51,380 bases of DNA from Caldilineaceae bacterium (GTDB taxonomy: Bacteria > Chloroflexota > Anaerolineae > Caldilineales > Caldilineaceae), in assembly GCA_026645575.1 (NCBI GenBank), contig JAPKMW010000085.1, positions 1 through 51,380 on the forward strand. Reading direction: 5' to 3'. Below the pieces are notes generated by a model. The model saw only the letters and a list, made by a program, of their open reading frames with translations. It searched no databases and had not been told where the DNA came from. Below are positions 1 through 10,031 of this stretch, one piece after another. A program made the translations under genes and the position numbers. Position 1 is the first letter of the stretch; every line of letters begins with the position of its first letter.

Positions 1-538
1 GCACAACTTACTAATGATCGTCGCAGGGTGCTGAATCAGGGTTAACAGGTATTATAAACTAATACGTTTATCAGTAATCAGTAACACGTAGAACCGTCCA
101 TCAGTCACTGCCGTACTAGCGGACTGAGCCACTGTCTTACTGCCGCTGGGCTGTTGCTAGTCTACTGCCAATCACAGCTTACAGCAAGCTCTCGCCCGCC
201 TATTTGACAGCAGGGCAAGAGATGTGGCATCCTTTGGCATCATAAATTTTGTACTGTCAATAGATCGCAACGCAGTCGAGATCGCCATAACATGACTTTG
301 GACCACAGACTGTAAATTTTACTGAGTTCAGTATCTACCATTTTTGCTTTGTCCACATCACCCAAGCGGCGATTCGGACTCAAGCAAACGACGCAAATTC
401 AAATGGGTGATGCGATCCGCACTAGGATCAGATCTGGGATCAAATCGCTGTGACGCTACACTACCAGAAAGTCTTTCACCTATCTGTAGGAAGTCAACCC
501 ACAGCCGATTTGACTTCTACTCATCGAGGGGGCTGCCG
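1..538. other. Non-coding left edge upstream of ppk
   Basis: I see no convincing gene here. Bases 70-170 are rich in the words CAGT, ACTG and ACTGTCTTACTG. The same words form the repeat block between rpsP and khpA at about 12 kb, so this is probably a degraded member of that word-repeat family. The reading frame of the next gene stays open back to base 344, but that extension is low-complexity and unlike the family. Confidence 0.5.
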
Positions 539-2866
539 ATGGCTGCACAAAAACCGACGAAACAGAAGCGCATACAGAAGCACGCACAAGATCGCGCACA
601 GGGAAGCATAATCACGCCCTTTTCACCCATCCCTACCTTGCTGGAAGCGATGCACAACGGCGATGGTGCGCCCCATACCAATGGTACAGCCACCACATCC
701 ACAACGCCACCGACAACACCAGTCATCATTCCGCCGGAACAGGTCTATCAGCCCAAAGTCGATTGGACAACCCTTTCGCTGGACGAGTTAAGCACCTCGG
801 AGCAGGTTTACAACCGCGAACTCGATTGGCTTAATTTCAACTGGCGTGTACTACACGAAGCAATGGACGAGCGCACGCCCCTGCTGGAACGGCTCAAATT
901 TATCGCCATTACCTCCAGCAATCTCGATGAGTTTTTCCGCAAACGGGTGGGCGGTCTCAAGCGGCAACAGGCGGCGGGTCTCGCCAACCTGACGTTGCAA
1001 GGCTGGGCGCCTGATCTGCAAATCGGGTTGATTGCTAAAGCCGTTCCCGCCATGCTCGACGCCCAGAGCCAATGTCTATACGAAGATATTCTGCCCCGTT
1101 TGGCCGAACACAATGTTCGCATTCTTAACTATGATGAGTTAAGCGAGGAACAGAAACAACAGTTACAAGAGTATTACCAGCGCGAGGTCTACCCGATTCT
1201 TACGCCGTTGGCGGTCGATCCCGGTCATCCTTTCCCTTTTATCAGCGATCTTAGCCTGAGCTTGGGCATTTTGCTATATGACCCCACTAGCGACGAGAGC
1301 TTCTTTGTGCGCGTCAAAGTGCCGCCCAACCGCCCGCGCTGGGTGCCACTAGCGACCCCCTATCACTTTGTACCGCTGGAACAGGTGATGATCCACAATC
1401 TGGACAGCCTCTTCCGCGGCATGAAGATTATTGCCGCCCATCCCTTTCGGGTCACACGCAACGCCGATGTCGAGCGCAATGAGGAAGAAGCGGAAGACCT
1501 GCTCTCGATGATCAGCGAAGAGTTGCGCGAGCGCCGCGTGGCGCCGGTGGTACGCCTGGAGGTGGACGAGGCGATGCCGGAGACGATGTTGACGATTCTG
1601 CGCAGCAAAATGAATCTGGAACCGATAGACATTTATCCGATTCGTGGCCTCTTGCGCCGTGACGATTTCTTTGCGCTGGCCGACATCAACCTGCCCCACT
1701 TGAAATATGACCCGTGGACACCGGTCGTGCCGCTACGGTTGACTGGGCTGGACGCCAAAGAGCGCCCGGATGAATTTTTTAACATCATCCGTCAGGGCGA
1801 CCTGCTGGTACATCATCCCTATCAGAGCTTTGCCGCCAGCACCCAGCAATTTATCGAAGCCGCGGCTGCCGACCCGCGCGTTCTCGCCATCAAACAAACG
1901 CTCTATCGCACCAGCGCCAATTCACCGATCATTAAAGCGTTGATCCATGCCGCCGAGCAGGGTAAACAGGTGGCGGTGCTGGTCGAGGTCAAGGCGCGCT
2001 TTGATGAGGCGGCCAACATTGCCTGGGCGCGTATGTTGGAAAATGCCGGCTGCCATGTCGCCTATGGGCTGGTCGGTTTGAAGACCCACACCAAGGTTTC
2101 GCTGGCAATTCGCGAAGAGGAAGATGGATTGCGCGCCTACTATCATATCGGCACCGGCAACTACAATGCCAAAACAGCGGCATCGTACACCGATCTCGGT
2201 CTCTTTAGCTGTGACCCGGCCATCGGCGCTGATTTAATGGATCTTTTCAATTATCTGACCGGCTACAGCCGTCAGACCGACTATCGTAAGCTGCTGGTGG
2301 CGCCGGTCAATATGCGCCAACAATTTGTCGAGTTGATTAGTAACGAAATCGCCATCGCCCTGTGTGGCCGACCAGCACGGATTATCGCCAAAATGAATTC
2401 GTTGGAAGATGCCGTGATTGTGCGGAAACTCTACGAGGCCAGTCAAGCCGGGGTGCAGATTGATCTGATTGTGCGGGGCAACTGTCGCCTGCGGCCAGGA
2501 CTACCCGGCATTAGCGATAACATTCGCGTGATCAGCATTATCGGTCGCTTCCTCGAACATTCGCGCATCTTCTACTTTGGCAATGACGGCAACCCGCACT
2601 ATTACCTCGGTAGCGCCGACTGGATGAATCGCAACCTAAGCGCACGGGTGGAAGCCACCACGCCGATTGAAGACCCACGGCTGAAGGAACAGCTTGAACA
2701 CATTCTCCACCTCTCGTTGGCCGACCACCGTCAAGCCTGGGACTTGCTGCCCGATGGCCGCTACCAGCGCCGCTTTGCCGACAACAGCGATCCCACTGCG
2801 GTGCAAGGTTTACAAGTGACGCTCATGCACCAAGCCCGCGCCTTTGCCACCCAGCCGGCGGAATAA
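539..2866 (+). CDS. ppk1: Polyphosphate kinase 1
   Basis: This enzyme reversibly transfers the terminal phosphate of ATP to inorganic polyphosphate and usually works at the inner face of the membrane. The protein is about 775 residues, somewhat longer than the usual 690-720 because of a Thr/Pro-rich N-terminal tail before the PPK N domain, which begins near [10 protein letters not shown]. The N-domain motif [14 protein letters not shown], the autophosphorylated histidine in [13 protein letters not shown] (about residue 536) and the second active-site histidine in [10 protein letters not shown] (about residue 674) are all present. I chose the ATG at 539 because GAGGGGG lies just upstream; an in-frame ATG at 344 adds 65 residues unlike the family. 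It converges on mdh. No ppx or pho gene is adjacent. Confidence 0.95.
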   Translation: MAAQKPTKQKRIQKHAQDRAQGSIITPFSPIPTLLEAMHNGDGAPHTNGTATTSTTPPTTPVIIPPEQVYQPKVDWTTLSLDELSTSEQVYNRELDWLNFNWRVLHEAMDERTPLLERLKFIAITSSNLDEFFRKRVGGLKRQQAAGLANLTLQGWAPDLQIGLIAKAVPAMLDAQSQCLYEDILPRLAEHNVRILNYDELSEEQKQQLQEYYQREVYPILTPLAVDPGHPFPFISDLSLSLGILLYDPTSDESFFVRVKVPPNRPRWVPLATPYHFVPLEQVMIHNLDSLFRGMKIIAAHPFRVTRNADVERNEEEAEDLLSMISEELRERRVAPVVRLEVDEAMPETMLTILRSKMNLEPIDIYPIRGLLRRDDFFALADINLPHLKYDPWTPVVPLRLTGLDAKERPDEFFNIIRQGDLLVHHPYQSFAASTQQFIEAAAADPRVLAIKQTLYRTSANSPIIKALIHAAEQGKQVAVLVEVKARFDEAANIAWARMLENAGCHVAYGLVGLKTHTKVSLAIREEEDGLRAYYHIGTGNYNAKTAASYTDLGLFSCDPAIGADLMDLFNYLTGYSRQTDYRKLLVAPVNMRQQFVELISNEIAIALCGRPARIIAKMNSLEDAVIVRKLYEASQAGVQIDLIVRGNCRLRPGLPGISDNIRVISIIGRFLEHSRIFYFGNDGNPHYYLGSADWMNRNLSARVEATTPIEDPRLKEQLEHILHLSLADHRQAWDLLPDGRYQRRFADNSDPTAVQGLQVTLMHQARAFATQPAE

Positions 2867-2875
2867 TATTTTCGA

Positions 2876-2912
2876 CCGAAGGAGTGCGCACGCCTGGTGC
2901 GCACTCCTTCGG
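2876..2912. terminator. Perfect 16-bp stem-loop between convergent ppk1 and mdh
   Basis: CCGAAGGAGTGCGCAC pairs exactly with its inverted copy across a 5-base loop. It lies between two convergent stop codons, the expected place for a shared bidirectional terminator. Neither strand has a good T-tract after the stem, so it may be a transcript-end stabiliser rather than a classical terminator. Confidence 0.6.
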
Positions 2913-2918
2913 GAAAAA

Positions 2919-3902
2919 TTAGCTCAACAACTCCGCAATCGCCGCCCGCTCTTCCACCAACTCATTCGCGGTTACGCCGATCATCTGGCGGTCATAGTCA
3001 CTCAAGGTAAGACCTTCGACAATCGCGATGTTGCCGTTCTGCACCGTCACCGGATAGCTGAAGATCACCCCTGTCGGTGAACCATAGGCACCGGTGCTGG
3101 GAATCGCCATGCTGGTCCAGTCGCCGGCGGCAGTGCCGTGATACCAGGTCTGGACATGGTTGATGGCGGCATTGGCGGCGCTGGCCGCGCTGCTGGCCCC
3201 ACGTGCTTCAATCACGGCGGCGCCACGTTTTTGCACAGTTGGCACAAACGTATCCTTAAGCCAAGCAGCGTCACCGATCACTTGAGGCGCTGGTTGACCG
3301 TTGATCAGGGCGTGGTGGGCATCAGGGTATTGGGTAGCGCTGTGGTTGCCCCAAATCGTCACCTTTTGCACAGCGCTCACTGGGACGCCGGCCTTGAGCG
3401 CCAATTGACCCACGGCGCGATTGTGGTCGAGCCGGGTCATAGCGGTAAAGCGTTCCGCCGGCACATCCGGTGCATTACTCATGGCAATCAGGCAGTTGGT
3501 ATTGGCGGGATTGCCTACCACGAGCACGCGAATGTCAGAGGCAGCGTTCGCGTTAATCGCCTTGCCCTGCACTGAGAAGATCGCGGCATTAGCACTTAAG
3601 AGATCCTTACGCTCCATACCCTTGCTGCGCGGGCGGGCGCCCACCAACAAGGCCCAGTTGGCATCTTTGAAGGCGCGATTGGGATCATCAGTCAACACCA
3701 TGTCGGCCAACAACGGGAAGGCGCAATCTTCCAGTTCCATCGCCACGCCATTCAGGGCGCCCAACGCAGGCGTAATTTCCAAAAGCTGAAGAATCACCGG
3801 CTGATTAGGCCCAAAGAGATCACCGTTAGCAATGCGGTAGATGAGCGAATAGCCGATGTTTCCGGCGGCGCCGGTCACAGTCACACGCAGTGGGGTTGCC
3901 AT
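2919..3902 (-). CDS. mdh: Malate dehydrogenase (type 2, NAD-dependent)
   Basis: This cytosolic TCA-cycle enzyme interconverts malate and oxaloacetate with NAD. The 327-residue length fits the family. The Rossmann motif [11 protein letters not shown] (residues 10-20), the substrate-loop arginines in [15 protein letters not shown] (88-102), the GNPANTN loop, LDHNRA and the catalytic-histidine motif [10 protein letters not shown] are all present. The combination [13 protein letters not shown] marks the cytosolic-type MDH rather than the LDH-like MDH found in many photosynthetic Chloroflexi. An excellent AGGAGGA Shine-Dalgarno sits 5 bases before the ATG. The gene appears monocistronic. Confidence 0.96.
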   Translation of the reverse strand: MATPLRVTVTGAAGNIGYSLIYRIANGDLFGPNQPVILQLLEITPALGALNGVAMELEDCAFPLLADMVLTDDPNRAFKDANWALLVGARPRSKGMERKDLLSANAAIFSVQGKAINANAASDIRVLVVGNPANTNCLIAMSNAPDVPAERFTAMTRLDHNRAVGQLALKAGVPVSAVQKVTIWGNHSATQYPDAHHALINGQPAPQVIGDAAWLKDTFVPTVQKRGAAVIEARGASSAASAANAAINHVQTWYHGTAAGDWTSMAIPSTGAYGSPTGVIFSYPVTVQNGNIAIVEGLTLSDYDRQMIGVTANELVEERAAIAELLS

Positions 3903-4299
3903 AAGAGTCCTCCTATGTTTCTATTTCTTAAATTTTTATGATCACTACATGATGTTTTCGTTTGGATGGCTGTCTTTTACCCCATCACAACTTGATGTAC
4001 AATAGGTTACAATGTAAGTTCACAAGAAATCACATTGTGCCAACCGAAGACAAGCTTTACCTTGATCAACCTTGCTTGCGCCAATCAACCATTTGTCGCA
4101 CGCTCTTTAAGCAAGGTGTCTCTGTCATTCATGATGCAATTGCACCATGATAATCACTGTGATGAACAATGGCATGGGAACACTGGATTGTCAAGGGGCG
4201 TCATTCCAACGTACCTCCCCATAGCATACCGTGATTTCTTAGAACGAGCAATGTCATCAGTGGTTCAACGCATAATTCAGAAAGGCAAAAAAGCGAAGT
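3903..4299. other. Divergent intergenic region between mdh and the FG-GAP gene
   Basis: This stretch must hold both divergent promoters. Two TACAAT hexamers (3998-4003 and 4008-4013) could be -10 boxes for the rightward gene, but neither has a good -35. A 9-bp stem, ACCTTGCTT paired with AAGCAAGGT (4069-4077 with 4109-4117), lies further in. Short reading frames crossing the region have no Shine-Dalgarno and no recognisable content. Confidence 0.4.
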
Positions 4300-6357
4300 A
4301 TGCCAACGTTTATGAAAAAATCATTGCACCAACCAATGCACAAACCAATGCACAAACCAATGCGCGTTAGTTTGATTCTTCTGCTGTTAGGCACGCTCTT
4401 GTCGAACTCCCTACTGCCATCGACAACGGCGTTGGCGGAAACGAGCGCCGACCCCGATAGCGAAATTGTTTACCTTGACAACACCGGCACCATTCGGATC
4501 CTCGATCTGCTTCAGAGCGGCAACGCTCCCTTGGTGGACTGGGTTAGCCCCACCGGCGGCTGGGAAAACATTGCGCTTGGTGATGTCAATAATGACGGCG
4601 ACAAGGAGATTATCGCCATCAAAGACACCAGTGGCGTAACCACTCTCACGGTTTGGGACCCGGTGGTGGCCAATGGCGCCTTTGATGGCAAAACCCCCAA
4701 TGGCATTCCCTGGGCAAAGTTGTATGAAAGAACGGATCAGGGCAATCAGAAGATGGTTGGCACGGGCAAACTAGATCCCAACCTGCCGGGCGACCACATC
4801 GCCTATGTCTTACAGATCAACAGCAACTTACAGAGACTGGTTGTGCTAAAGCCAACCACCGCCACCCCTACCGGTCGTCAATGGGACACCCACTTTACCC
4901 GTGACTTTAATGAAGAATGGGAGACGATCTCCATTGGCAACGTCGATAATACCGGCGCCGACGAAATTGCGCTGGTGGATCGCGAGCAAGGACGCCTGAG
5001 CGTCTACCGCGCCGATGGCACCTCCGGCTCCATCCTCAACCGCACCGGCACCGACCGTCCCTATCGTGTGGGGTTGATCGCCCAGTTTGACGGCAATCGC
5101 GGGAAAGATGTTATCGCCATCCGCAACGGTGAATTATTGCCCAGCTATTTTGTGATCAAATATGACGACGGCTCCTTTAGCGAAATTAAATCCGAAGCCT
5201 TTAATCCCAGCCCGCGCTTTGCCTTTGCCGCCGATATTAATGATGACGGCAAGGAAGAGATTGTCATGCTGCGCGAATCCTCCGCCACCGGCAACGTGGT
5301 ACGTATGATCGTCCGTGGCGATGACCAATCGAAAGTCCCGGTCGAATTGGAACAATTCCTGGATCGCGATAATGGCTACGTCTCCGGCGCCGGCGGCGAT
5401 GTCGATGGCGACGGCAAGGATGAAATTGTCATTATGCGTGACAACAATATCCGCGTCTATACCCAGCCTGATCGCAATGCGTCGTTCAACAACTATGCCT
5501 ACCAAACCAATAAGGATAGTATTCTCATTGGGGATCTGGATCGCAATGGCTTTAGAATCGGCAATCTCTTAAGCTCCTCGATCAGCACGATTGAAGAAAC
5601 CTTGCAAATCGGCGCCACCAGTGTTACCAAACAGTTCGAGCTGCGCAATGCCACCGACAACAACGTTCCGATTTCCTACAGAATTGAAGTGGAGGGCAAT
5701 CCCACCTGGTTGACGGTCAACCCGACCTTTGGCAATACGCCAGGGTTCGTCAGCTATCAAGCCAATGCGATCAATCTGGCCGCCGGCGACTATACCACAC
5801 GCCTCAGGATCACCAGTGACAATCAAACGGTGATCAATCAGCCCTTCTTTGTCAACGTCAAGCTCAAAGTGACCCCTGCGTTGCTGGAACCGCGCCCGAA
5901 TGGTGTGGCATTCAGCTATCTCGCGAGCCAGCAGCCGGTTACCTTAACCCGCCTCATCGGCGTCTTTGGCACCGATGGCGTGCGCTACACAGCGGCGGTA
6001 GCTTCGGTGCCGGCCGTCCAGAGCGCCGCCGCCACGCTTACCGGTGAGATCGCCACGGGCTATTTGGCCGAAGATGGCCGCGTCATTGTGCAAGATGCAG
6101 CGGGCAATGAAGCAGTCCTTGATCAACAAGCCAATGCCGTCGCTTGGCTGACGGTTTCGCCGGCCGAAGGGGTTGTGCCGGGAAACTTGACCCTCACGGC
6201 CCTTTCCAACAACCAAACCAACACCTTCGACCAAGCCTATGTCGTGATCATCGGTGATTCACGGACAGGTCTCCCCCCGCAAAATGTACGGCTGGTGCCG
6301 ATTGCCATGCTGCGCGCCACCACCCAGATCTTTATCCCTAGCGCCTTTACCCGCTAA
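4300..6357 (+). CDS. Secreted FG-GAP/VCBS repeat protein with BACON-like domain
   Basis: The 685-residue protein starts with a basic segment and a hydrophobic stretch, with a probable signal peptidase site after ALA at about residue 46. Five Ca-binding-type beta-propeller repeats follow, with cores such as GDVNNDGDKEIIAI, GNVDNTGADEIALV, ADINDDGKEEIVML and GDVDGDGKDEIVIM. A BACON-like Ig domain follows (around NPTWLTVNPTFGN), then a second similar domain with AWLTVSPAEG. The chain ends in TQIFIPSAFTR, which resembles the hydrophobic-Pro-basic C-terminus of the other secreted protein here. The exact function is unknown; a surface adhesion or binding role is inferred. AGAAAGG about 14 bases upstream supports the ATG at 4300, but ATG 4312 is also possible. 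Confidence 0.8.
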   Translation: MPTFMKKSLHQPMHKPMHKPMRVSLILLLLGTLLSNSLLPSTTALAETSADPDSEIVYLDNTGTIRILDLLQSGNAPLVDWVSPTGGWENIALGDVNNDGDKEIIAIKDTSGVTTLTVWDPVVANGAFDGKTPNGIPWAKLYERTDQGNQKMVGTGKLDPNLPGDHIAYVLQINSNLQRLVVLKPTTATPTGRQWDTHFTRDFNEEWETISIGNVDNTGADEIALVDREQGRLSVYRADGTSGSILNRTGTDRPYRVGLIAQFDGNRGKDVIAIRNGELLPSYFVIKYDDGSFSEIKSEAFNPSPRFAFAADINDDGKEEIVMLRESSATGNVVRMIVRGDDQSKVPVELEQFLDRDNGYVSGAGGDVDGDGKDEIVIMRDNNIRVYTQPDRNASFNNYAYQTNKDSILIGDLDRNGFRIGNLLSSSISTIEETLQIGATSVTKQFELRNATDNNVPISYRIEVEGNPTWLTVNPTFGNTPGFVSYQANAINLAAGDYTTRLRITSDNQTVINQPFFVNVKLKVTPALLEPRPNGVAFSYLASQQPVTLTRLIGVFGTDGVRYTAAVASVPAVQSAAATLTGEIATGYLAEDGRVIVQDAAGNEAVLDQQANAVAWLTVSPAEGVVPGNLTLTALSNNQTNTFDQAYVVIIGDSRTGLPPQNVRLVPIAMLRATTQIFIPSAFTR
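4331..4366 (+). repeat. Three tandem 12-bp repeats in the signal-peptide coding region
   Basis: The unit AACCAATGCACA is repeated three times, the last copy ending GCG. It encodes a QPM-HKPM-HKPM run, so each unit carries an in-frame ATG. Copy-number change by slippage would keep the frame and only lengthen or shorten the charged n-region of the signal peptide. Confidence 0.85.
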
Positions 6358-6391
6358 GGGGTCGGGTCGTTGATTCGTTAATTGCTTGTTG

Positions 6392-6429
6392 CCAAGCCCG
6401 CTCATAGCTGCGGCTACGAGCGGGCTTGG
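6392..6429. repeat. REP-like hairpin after the FG-GAP gene
   Basis: CCAAGCCCGCTC pairs exactly with GAGCGGGCTTGG, and the helix continues inward after one mismatch. Read on the minus strand, a GTAG precedes the inner hairpin, as in other GTAG-headed elements of this window. It may also end transcription of the FG-GAP gene, although no T-tract follows. Confidence 0.75.
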
Positions 6430-6576
6430 TCGTTACAGGCACAGCAGTCTTTCACTGGATCAATCAACCAAACCCCCGTTCTGTTCAAAACACGCAGATC
6501 GTATTACAGCTAATTGCGGCCCTCGTAGTATACTACCTTCATTGTCTGTCACTCTTTGGCGAACAGGAAGGTATCG

Positions 6577-7182
6577 ATGCTATCAAAATATGGACGCCCA
6601 CTCTTTGCCGACCCCCTCAGCCATTTTGCGCGTCGATTACACTCACTCGGCGTCACCCCTAATGGCTTGACCTACACTGGTTTTATCTTGACCGCGATCA
6701 CGGCCTATTTCCTGGCTCAGGGGCGCTTTGGTTGGGGTGGTCTGTTACTGCTCCTGGCCTCTTTCTTTGACATGTTGGATGGTGCGGTCGCCCGCTTTAT
6801 GAAACAGATGAGTACCTTTGGCGCGTTTCTCGATAGTACGCTGGATCGTTATAGTGAAAGCGTCACTTTTCTGGCCCTGGCCTATTACTACTCGCGCCGT
6901 CCCAGCACGCGTACCGAATTTGTACTAATTTTGGTGATCCTGGTCGGCTCCCTGATGGTAAGCTATACCAAAGCGCGCGCCGAAGGGTTGAATGTCGAAA
7001 TTAAAGCCGGCTGGTTACAGCGGCCAGAGCGGGTTGTACTGCTGATTCTTGGCTTGTTAACTGGTTGGATGCAGCCCGTATTATGGGTGTTGGCCATCTT
7101 CACCAACTTCACCGCCATTCAACGCATCTATGAAGTCTACTGGCGGACGAATCAACTCCAAACCAAAATCGATTCAAATTAA
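6577..7182 (+). CDS. CDP-alcohol phosphatidyltransferase
   Basis: This integral membrane enzyme transfers a phosphatidyl group from CDP-diacylglycerol to an alcohol, making a phospholipid headgroup. The family signature DGAVARF...GAFLDSTLDR matches the DG-x2-AR-x8-G-x3-D-x3-D metal-binding consensus. Several hydrophobic segments surround it, including WGGLLLLLASFF and VLILVILVGSLMV. At about 201 residues it is the size of the PgsA or phosphatidylinositol-phosphate synthase type; the alcohol substrate cannot be read from sequence. AGGAAGG lies 5 bases before the ATG at 6577, so I prefer that start to the TTG at 6556. Confidence 0.88.
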   Translation: MLSKYGRPLFADPLSHFARRLHSLGVTPNGLTYTGFILTAITAYFLAQGRFGWGGLLLLLASFFDMLDGAVARFMKQMSTFGAFLDSTLDRYSESVTFLALAYYYSRRPSTRTEFVLILVILVGSLMVSYTKARAEGLNVEIKAGWLQRPERVVLLILGLLTGWMQPVLWVLAIFTNFTAIQRIYEVYWRTNQLQTKIDSN

Positions 7183-7223
7183 GCGCCCATCATATTTGCT
7201 CGCCATTTGATCTTACGTCATAC

Positions 7224-7252
7224 TTACAACAGTCTATGACTTATGTTATACT
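7224..7252 (+). promoter_or_regulatory. Predicted housekeeping promoter for the ECF sigma gene
   Basis: TTACAA, a 17-base spacer and TATACT, with an extended -10 TG one base before the hexamer, read like a strong sigma-70-type promoter. It lies about 190 bases before the sigma-factor ATG, leaving a long untranslated leader. Confidence 0.55.
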
Positions 7253-7440
7253 TGGCCTAAGGGGCATGATAACCAGCTTGGTTTACTGATGGGTGATGGC
7301 AGATCAACCGGCGACTGGTCTGTCAGTTTCTGAAAACTAGCGTAGTTTCTCTCCTGCAAAGCGGTTTGTGTAGGCAGCGAACCACTGAAAAATCAACAAT
7401 TACAAATTGACCGTAATTTTTTTGAGCGATTTTCGTCGTT

Positions 7441-8043
7441 ATGAATAGTAGAGCAGGCACATTCGTCCCAAGTGACGACGCAACGGCCCTAAGCAATTTG
7501 TCGGAAAAAATGTTGCTGGAAGGTGCAGCCAGTTTTGACGAACGCGCCCTTGGCGAGTTGTATGATCGCTATGAAGCGCGTATCTATAGCTACATCTATC
7601 GACGCACCGGCAATGAATCACTAGCTGAGGATTTGACAGCCCAGGTCTTCTTGAAGATGCTGGAAGCGATCCGCAGCGATAAGGGGTGGCACAGTTCGTT
7701 TTCCGGCTGGTTGTATCGGATTGCCCACAACGCCGTCATCGATTATTACCGCCAGCGCGACCGGCAACAGCAGGTGTCGTTGGAAGATACCTTGACGACA
7801 ACGGCCAGCGATCACAACCCCGTGGTGATGGCCGAAGCTAGCCTGGATGCCCAGCGCTTGCGCACGGCGATTGACCGCTTGACCGAAGAGCAGAGTGAAG
7901 TGATCACCCTGCGCTTTTTAGAAGGCTATAGCATCAGCGAAGTTGCTGAGATGCTAGATAAAACTGAAGGTTCAATTAAAGCGTTGCAATATAGGGCGGT
8001 TACAACCTTACGTCAACTGTTGCAACATGAAGGGTTTGCTTAA
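7441..8043 (+). CDS. ECF-family RNA polymerase sigma factor
   Basis: This alternative sigma factor of 200 residues has region 2 at roughly 36-106 (LGELYDRYEARIYSYIYRRT, then SGWLYRIAHNAVIDYYRQRD) and region 4 at roughly 140-190 (LTEEQSEVITLRFLEGYSIS, then a helix-turn-helix ending in KALQYRAVTTLRQLL). The next gene starts 9 bases after the stop codon and encodes a single-pass membrane protein with a cytoplasmic N-domain, the usual layout of an ECF sigma factor and its anti-sigma factor. No good Shine-Dalgarno precedes the ATG. Confidence 0.93.
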   Translation: MNSRAGTFVPSDDATALSNLSEKMLLEGAASFDERALGELYDRYEARIYSYIYRRTGNESLAEDLTAQVFLKMLEAIRSDKGWHSSFSGWLYRIAHNAVIDYYRQRDRQQQVSLEDTLTTTASDHNPVVMAEASLDAQRLRTAIDRLTEEQSEVITLRFLEGYSISEVAEMLDKTEGSIKALQYRAVTTLRQLLQHEGFA

Positions 8044-8052
8044 AACAGTCCT

Positions 8053-9816
8053 ATGATGACTGAGTCTTTGTCCCACGTTAATCCTGAAGATATTTTTGCC
8101 AAAGCGATCGAACGCGTGGAGGCAGGCGAAACGGTGGAAGCTGTCCTCGCCACTGCTCCAGAGCCGCTGCGGGCCGAGTTACGCGAGGTCTTGCTGCTCA
8201 TTAACGCCACGCATCATCTCCAGCGGGCGCCCGTGCCGCAACCGACGGCGCCACGGCGAGCCGAACGGAAGCGCGCTTTTTTAGAAGCAGCCGCCCAGAT
8301 GAAGGCGGCAAGTACGCTTTCGCCAACGCCCGTCGCCGCGCCGGCGCCCAAGCTGCCGGCGCCACGGTCGAAAGCACCTTGGTGGATCGCGCTGGAAAAT
8401 TTCTGGCATGATCTCCAAGCAAGCTTTACATCTCCCAATCTGCGGTTGGCGCCTTTGCTCGCCCTAATCGCCGTTGTCTATCTCAGCGCCTTTGGCTTTG
8501 TCCGCGCTGCCAGCGCATCTGACATTGGCGAACCAGCCTATGCCGTCAAGCAGTGGATGCGCAACCAGAAGTTCAACCTTTCGTCAGAGGCGCAGCGCCC
8601 CTACGTTTACATTGAAAATATGAACGGATTGCTTGCGGACATCAACGCCACAAGCGCTAATCTGCAAAATAACGAACAAGCGACGCCGCAAATTCCCCCC
8701 CAAACCACCGAGCGTCTCGTTTTTGATGGCACTGCCGGTGATTACCTGGTCAGCGGCAAACTGAGCATCCTGCTGCACTACCAGCCGGATATCAGTACAA
8801 ATGTCTACACCGACACACATATACCCGTGATGCCAGGCGTCGGCCAATTTATCGATGTCACTTTCCAGGTTGTTCCGAACAAAGACGGCGCCTCCGTCCT
8901 GCAAGCGATAGCGGTCATCGTCCCGGACGAACAGCCAGAGATGGGGCCACCCCCCACCGTAGAAGCAGCACCACCACCTGCGCCAACAAGTACGCCTTGC
9001 CAGCCCTATCTGCCAGACGGCTGGGTTCCCTATGGGGTGCGCGCCGGTGACACGCTTTCGGCCATTGCAGAACATACAGGAACCACAGTTGCCCAGTTGC
9101 AACAGGCCAATTGTCTATTGGACGCTAATGTGATTCCTGCCGGGAAGTCAATCAACGCGCCCAAGCCGCCGCCAACTAACACGCCGACGGCCGGCGTACC
9201 GACCTTGGCAGCGACCTTGACGGCCATCTCCACGACCGTGTTAACGCCATCCGTTGGGATTACGCCGACGGCGACCCTTGTTCCCAGCGTAACAGCAACT
9301 GTAGCGGTGACGCCGGTGATGACAGCAACGGTTGCGCCAACGGTCACGACTGCGATCACTGATCCGGTCAACCAAACGCCAACGGCGGTTCAAACACCAA
9401 CGCCCGCCGTAACGGTCACGCTGACAGTTACGAGTGAGCCAACCACGGATGGTACGCCTGGTACGCCCACTGTCACGCCTGTAGCGCCGACCGTCCCGGT
9501 TACGGGAACCGTTGCGCCGGTGACCGCAACAGCAACACCAACCGCCGCGACGTCAGCAACAACGTCAGCAACAATGCCAGCAACAATGCCAACGATTGCA
9601 GTCACGCCAACAGCGAGCGTCGCCGACACCCCAACGCCGGAAACGCTGCCCACCGCCACAACCCCAGGCGGCGGACAGGGTAACACGCCTACCGCAATAC
9701 CGCCACCGCCCACCAGCGATCCTAATCAGGGTGGCGCTGGTAGTGGCGGCGGCGGGGAGCTGGCGCCCACAAACACCCCAGTTCCCCAGAGTAAATCGCC
9801 GCTGACGGGCGGGTAG
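8053..9816 (+). CDS. Putative membrane anti-sigma factor with LysM domain
   Basis: The 587-residue protein has a helical cytoplasmic N-domain (residues 1-85, with AIERVEAGETVEAVL and RAELREVLLLINATH) like those of Chloroflexota proteins encoded beside ECF sigma factors. One membrane helix follows at about 132-150 (LAPLLALIAVVYLSAFGF). Outside lie a DUF5667-like segment (EPAYAVKQWMRNQKF), a DUF5666-like beta domain (about 215-295) and a LysM domain (about 325-370, RAGDTLSAIAEHTGTTVAQL, then NVIPAGKSI). A Thr/Pro low-complexity tail of about 200 residues ends the chain. LysM domains bind peptidoglycan, so I infer a cell-wall sensor that holds the sigma factor. The sequence does not prove the anti-sigma role. 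Co-transcription with the sigma gene is very likely. Confidence 0.7.
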   Translation: MMTESLSHVNPEDIFAKAIERVEAGETVEAVLATAPEPLRAELREVLLLINATHHLQRAPVPQPTAPRRAERKRAFLEAAAQMKAASTLSPTPVAAPAPKLPAPRSKAPWWIALENFWHDLQASFTSPNLRLAPLLALIAVVYLSAFGFVRAASASDIGEPAYAVKQWMRNQKFNLSSEAQRPYVYIENMNGLLADINATSANLQNNEQATPQIPPQTTERLVFDGTAGDYLVSGKLSILLHYQPDISTNVYTDTHIPVMPGVGQFIDVTFQVVPNKDGASVLQAIAVIVPDEQPEMGPPPTVEAAPPPAPTSTPCQPYLPDGWVPYGVRAGDTLSAIAEHTGTTVAQLQQANCLLDANVIPAGKSINAPKPPPTNTPTAGVPTLAATLTAISTTVLTPSVGITPTATLVPSVTATVAVTPVMTATVAPTVTTAITDPVNQTPTAVQTPTPAVTVTLTVTSEPTTDGTPGTPTVTPVAPTVPVTGTVAPVTATATPTAATSATTSATMPATMPTIAVTPTASVADTPTPETLPTATTPGGGQGNTPTAIPPPPTSDPNQGGAGSGGGGELAPTNTPVPQSKSPLTGG

Positions 9817-9909
9817 TTGGTTTATTGGTTGGGTGTGGCTCGTAATGAGCAATAACCAGTACCTACTGTCACTTTCCTTCCGGGTACAGTTCACTTTTAA
9901 GGCAGCACC

Positions 9910-9940
9910 GCGCTGTGCGAGTCCGTGGCTCGCACAGCGC
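9910..9940. repeat. Hairpin, GTCCGTGAC-apex family
   Basis: GCGCTGTGCGAG pairs exactly with CTCGCACAGCGC around TCCGTGG. Its flanks resemble those of the hairpin at 32588: both are preceded by GGGT.CA.TTCACT and followed by AAAACT.GCCC. The two are therefore copies of one longer element with diverged stems. Confidence 0.85.
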
Positions 9941-9984
9941 AAAAACTCGCCCAAAATTTGAAATACACCTTTCCTTCCACAAAT

Positions 9985-10013
9985 TTGACCAAAACCAAAA
10001 CTTGCTGTACAAT
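9985..10013 (+). promoter_or_regulatory. Predicted promoter of the ffh-rpsP-khpA operon
   Basis: TTGACC, an exact 17-base spacer and TACAAT form a good sigma-70-type promoter. Transcription would start near 10020, giving a leader of about 210 bases before the GTG of ffh. Confidence 0.7.
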
Positions 10014-10031
10014 AGCTGAGTTGTTTTATAG

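Noticed and set aside
344..538. N-terminal extension of polyphosphate kinase from the ATG at 344
   Set aside because: It has no Shine-Dalgarno, its composition is unlike the family N-terminus, and a good GAGGGGG precedes the ATG at 539.
4035..4370. Rightward 111-codon frame before the FG-GAP gene
   Set aside because: It has no Shine-Dalgarno or recognisable content and overlaps the signal-peptide coding region in another frame.
9030..9713. Leftward Val/Gly-rich frames opposite the LysM protein tail
   Set aside because: They arise from the Thr/Pro repeat codons of the real gene and are pure low complexity.
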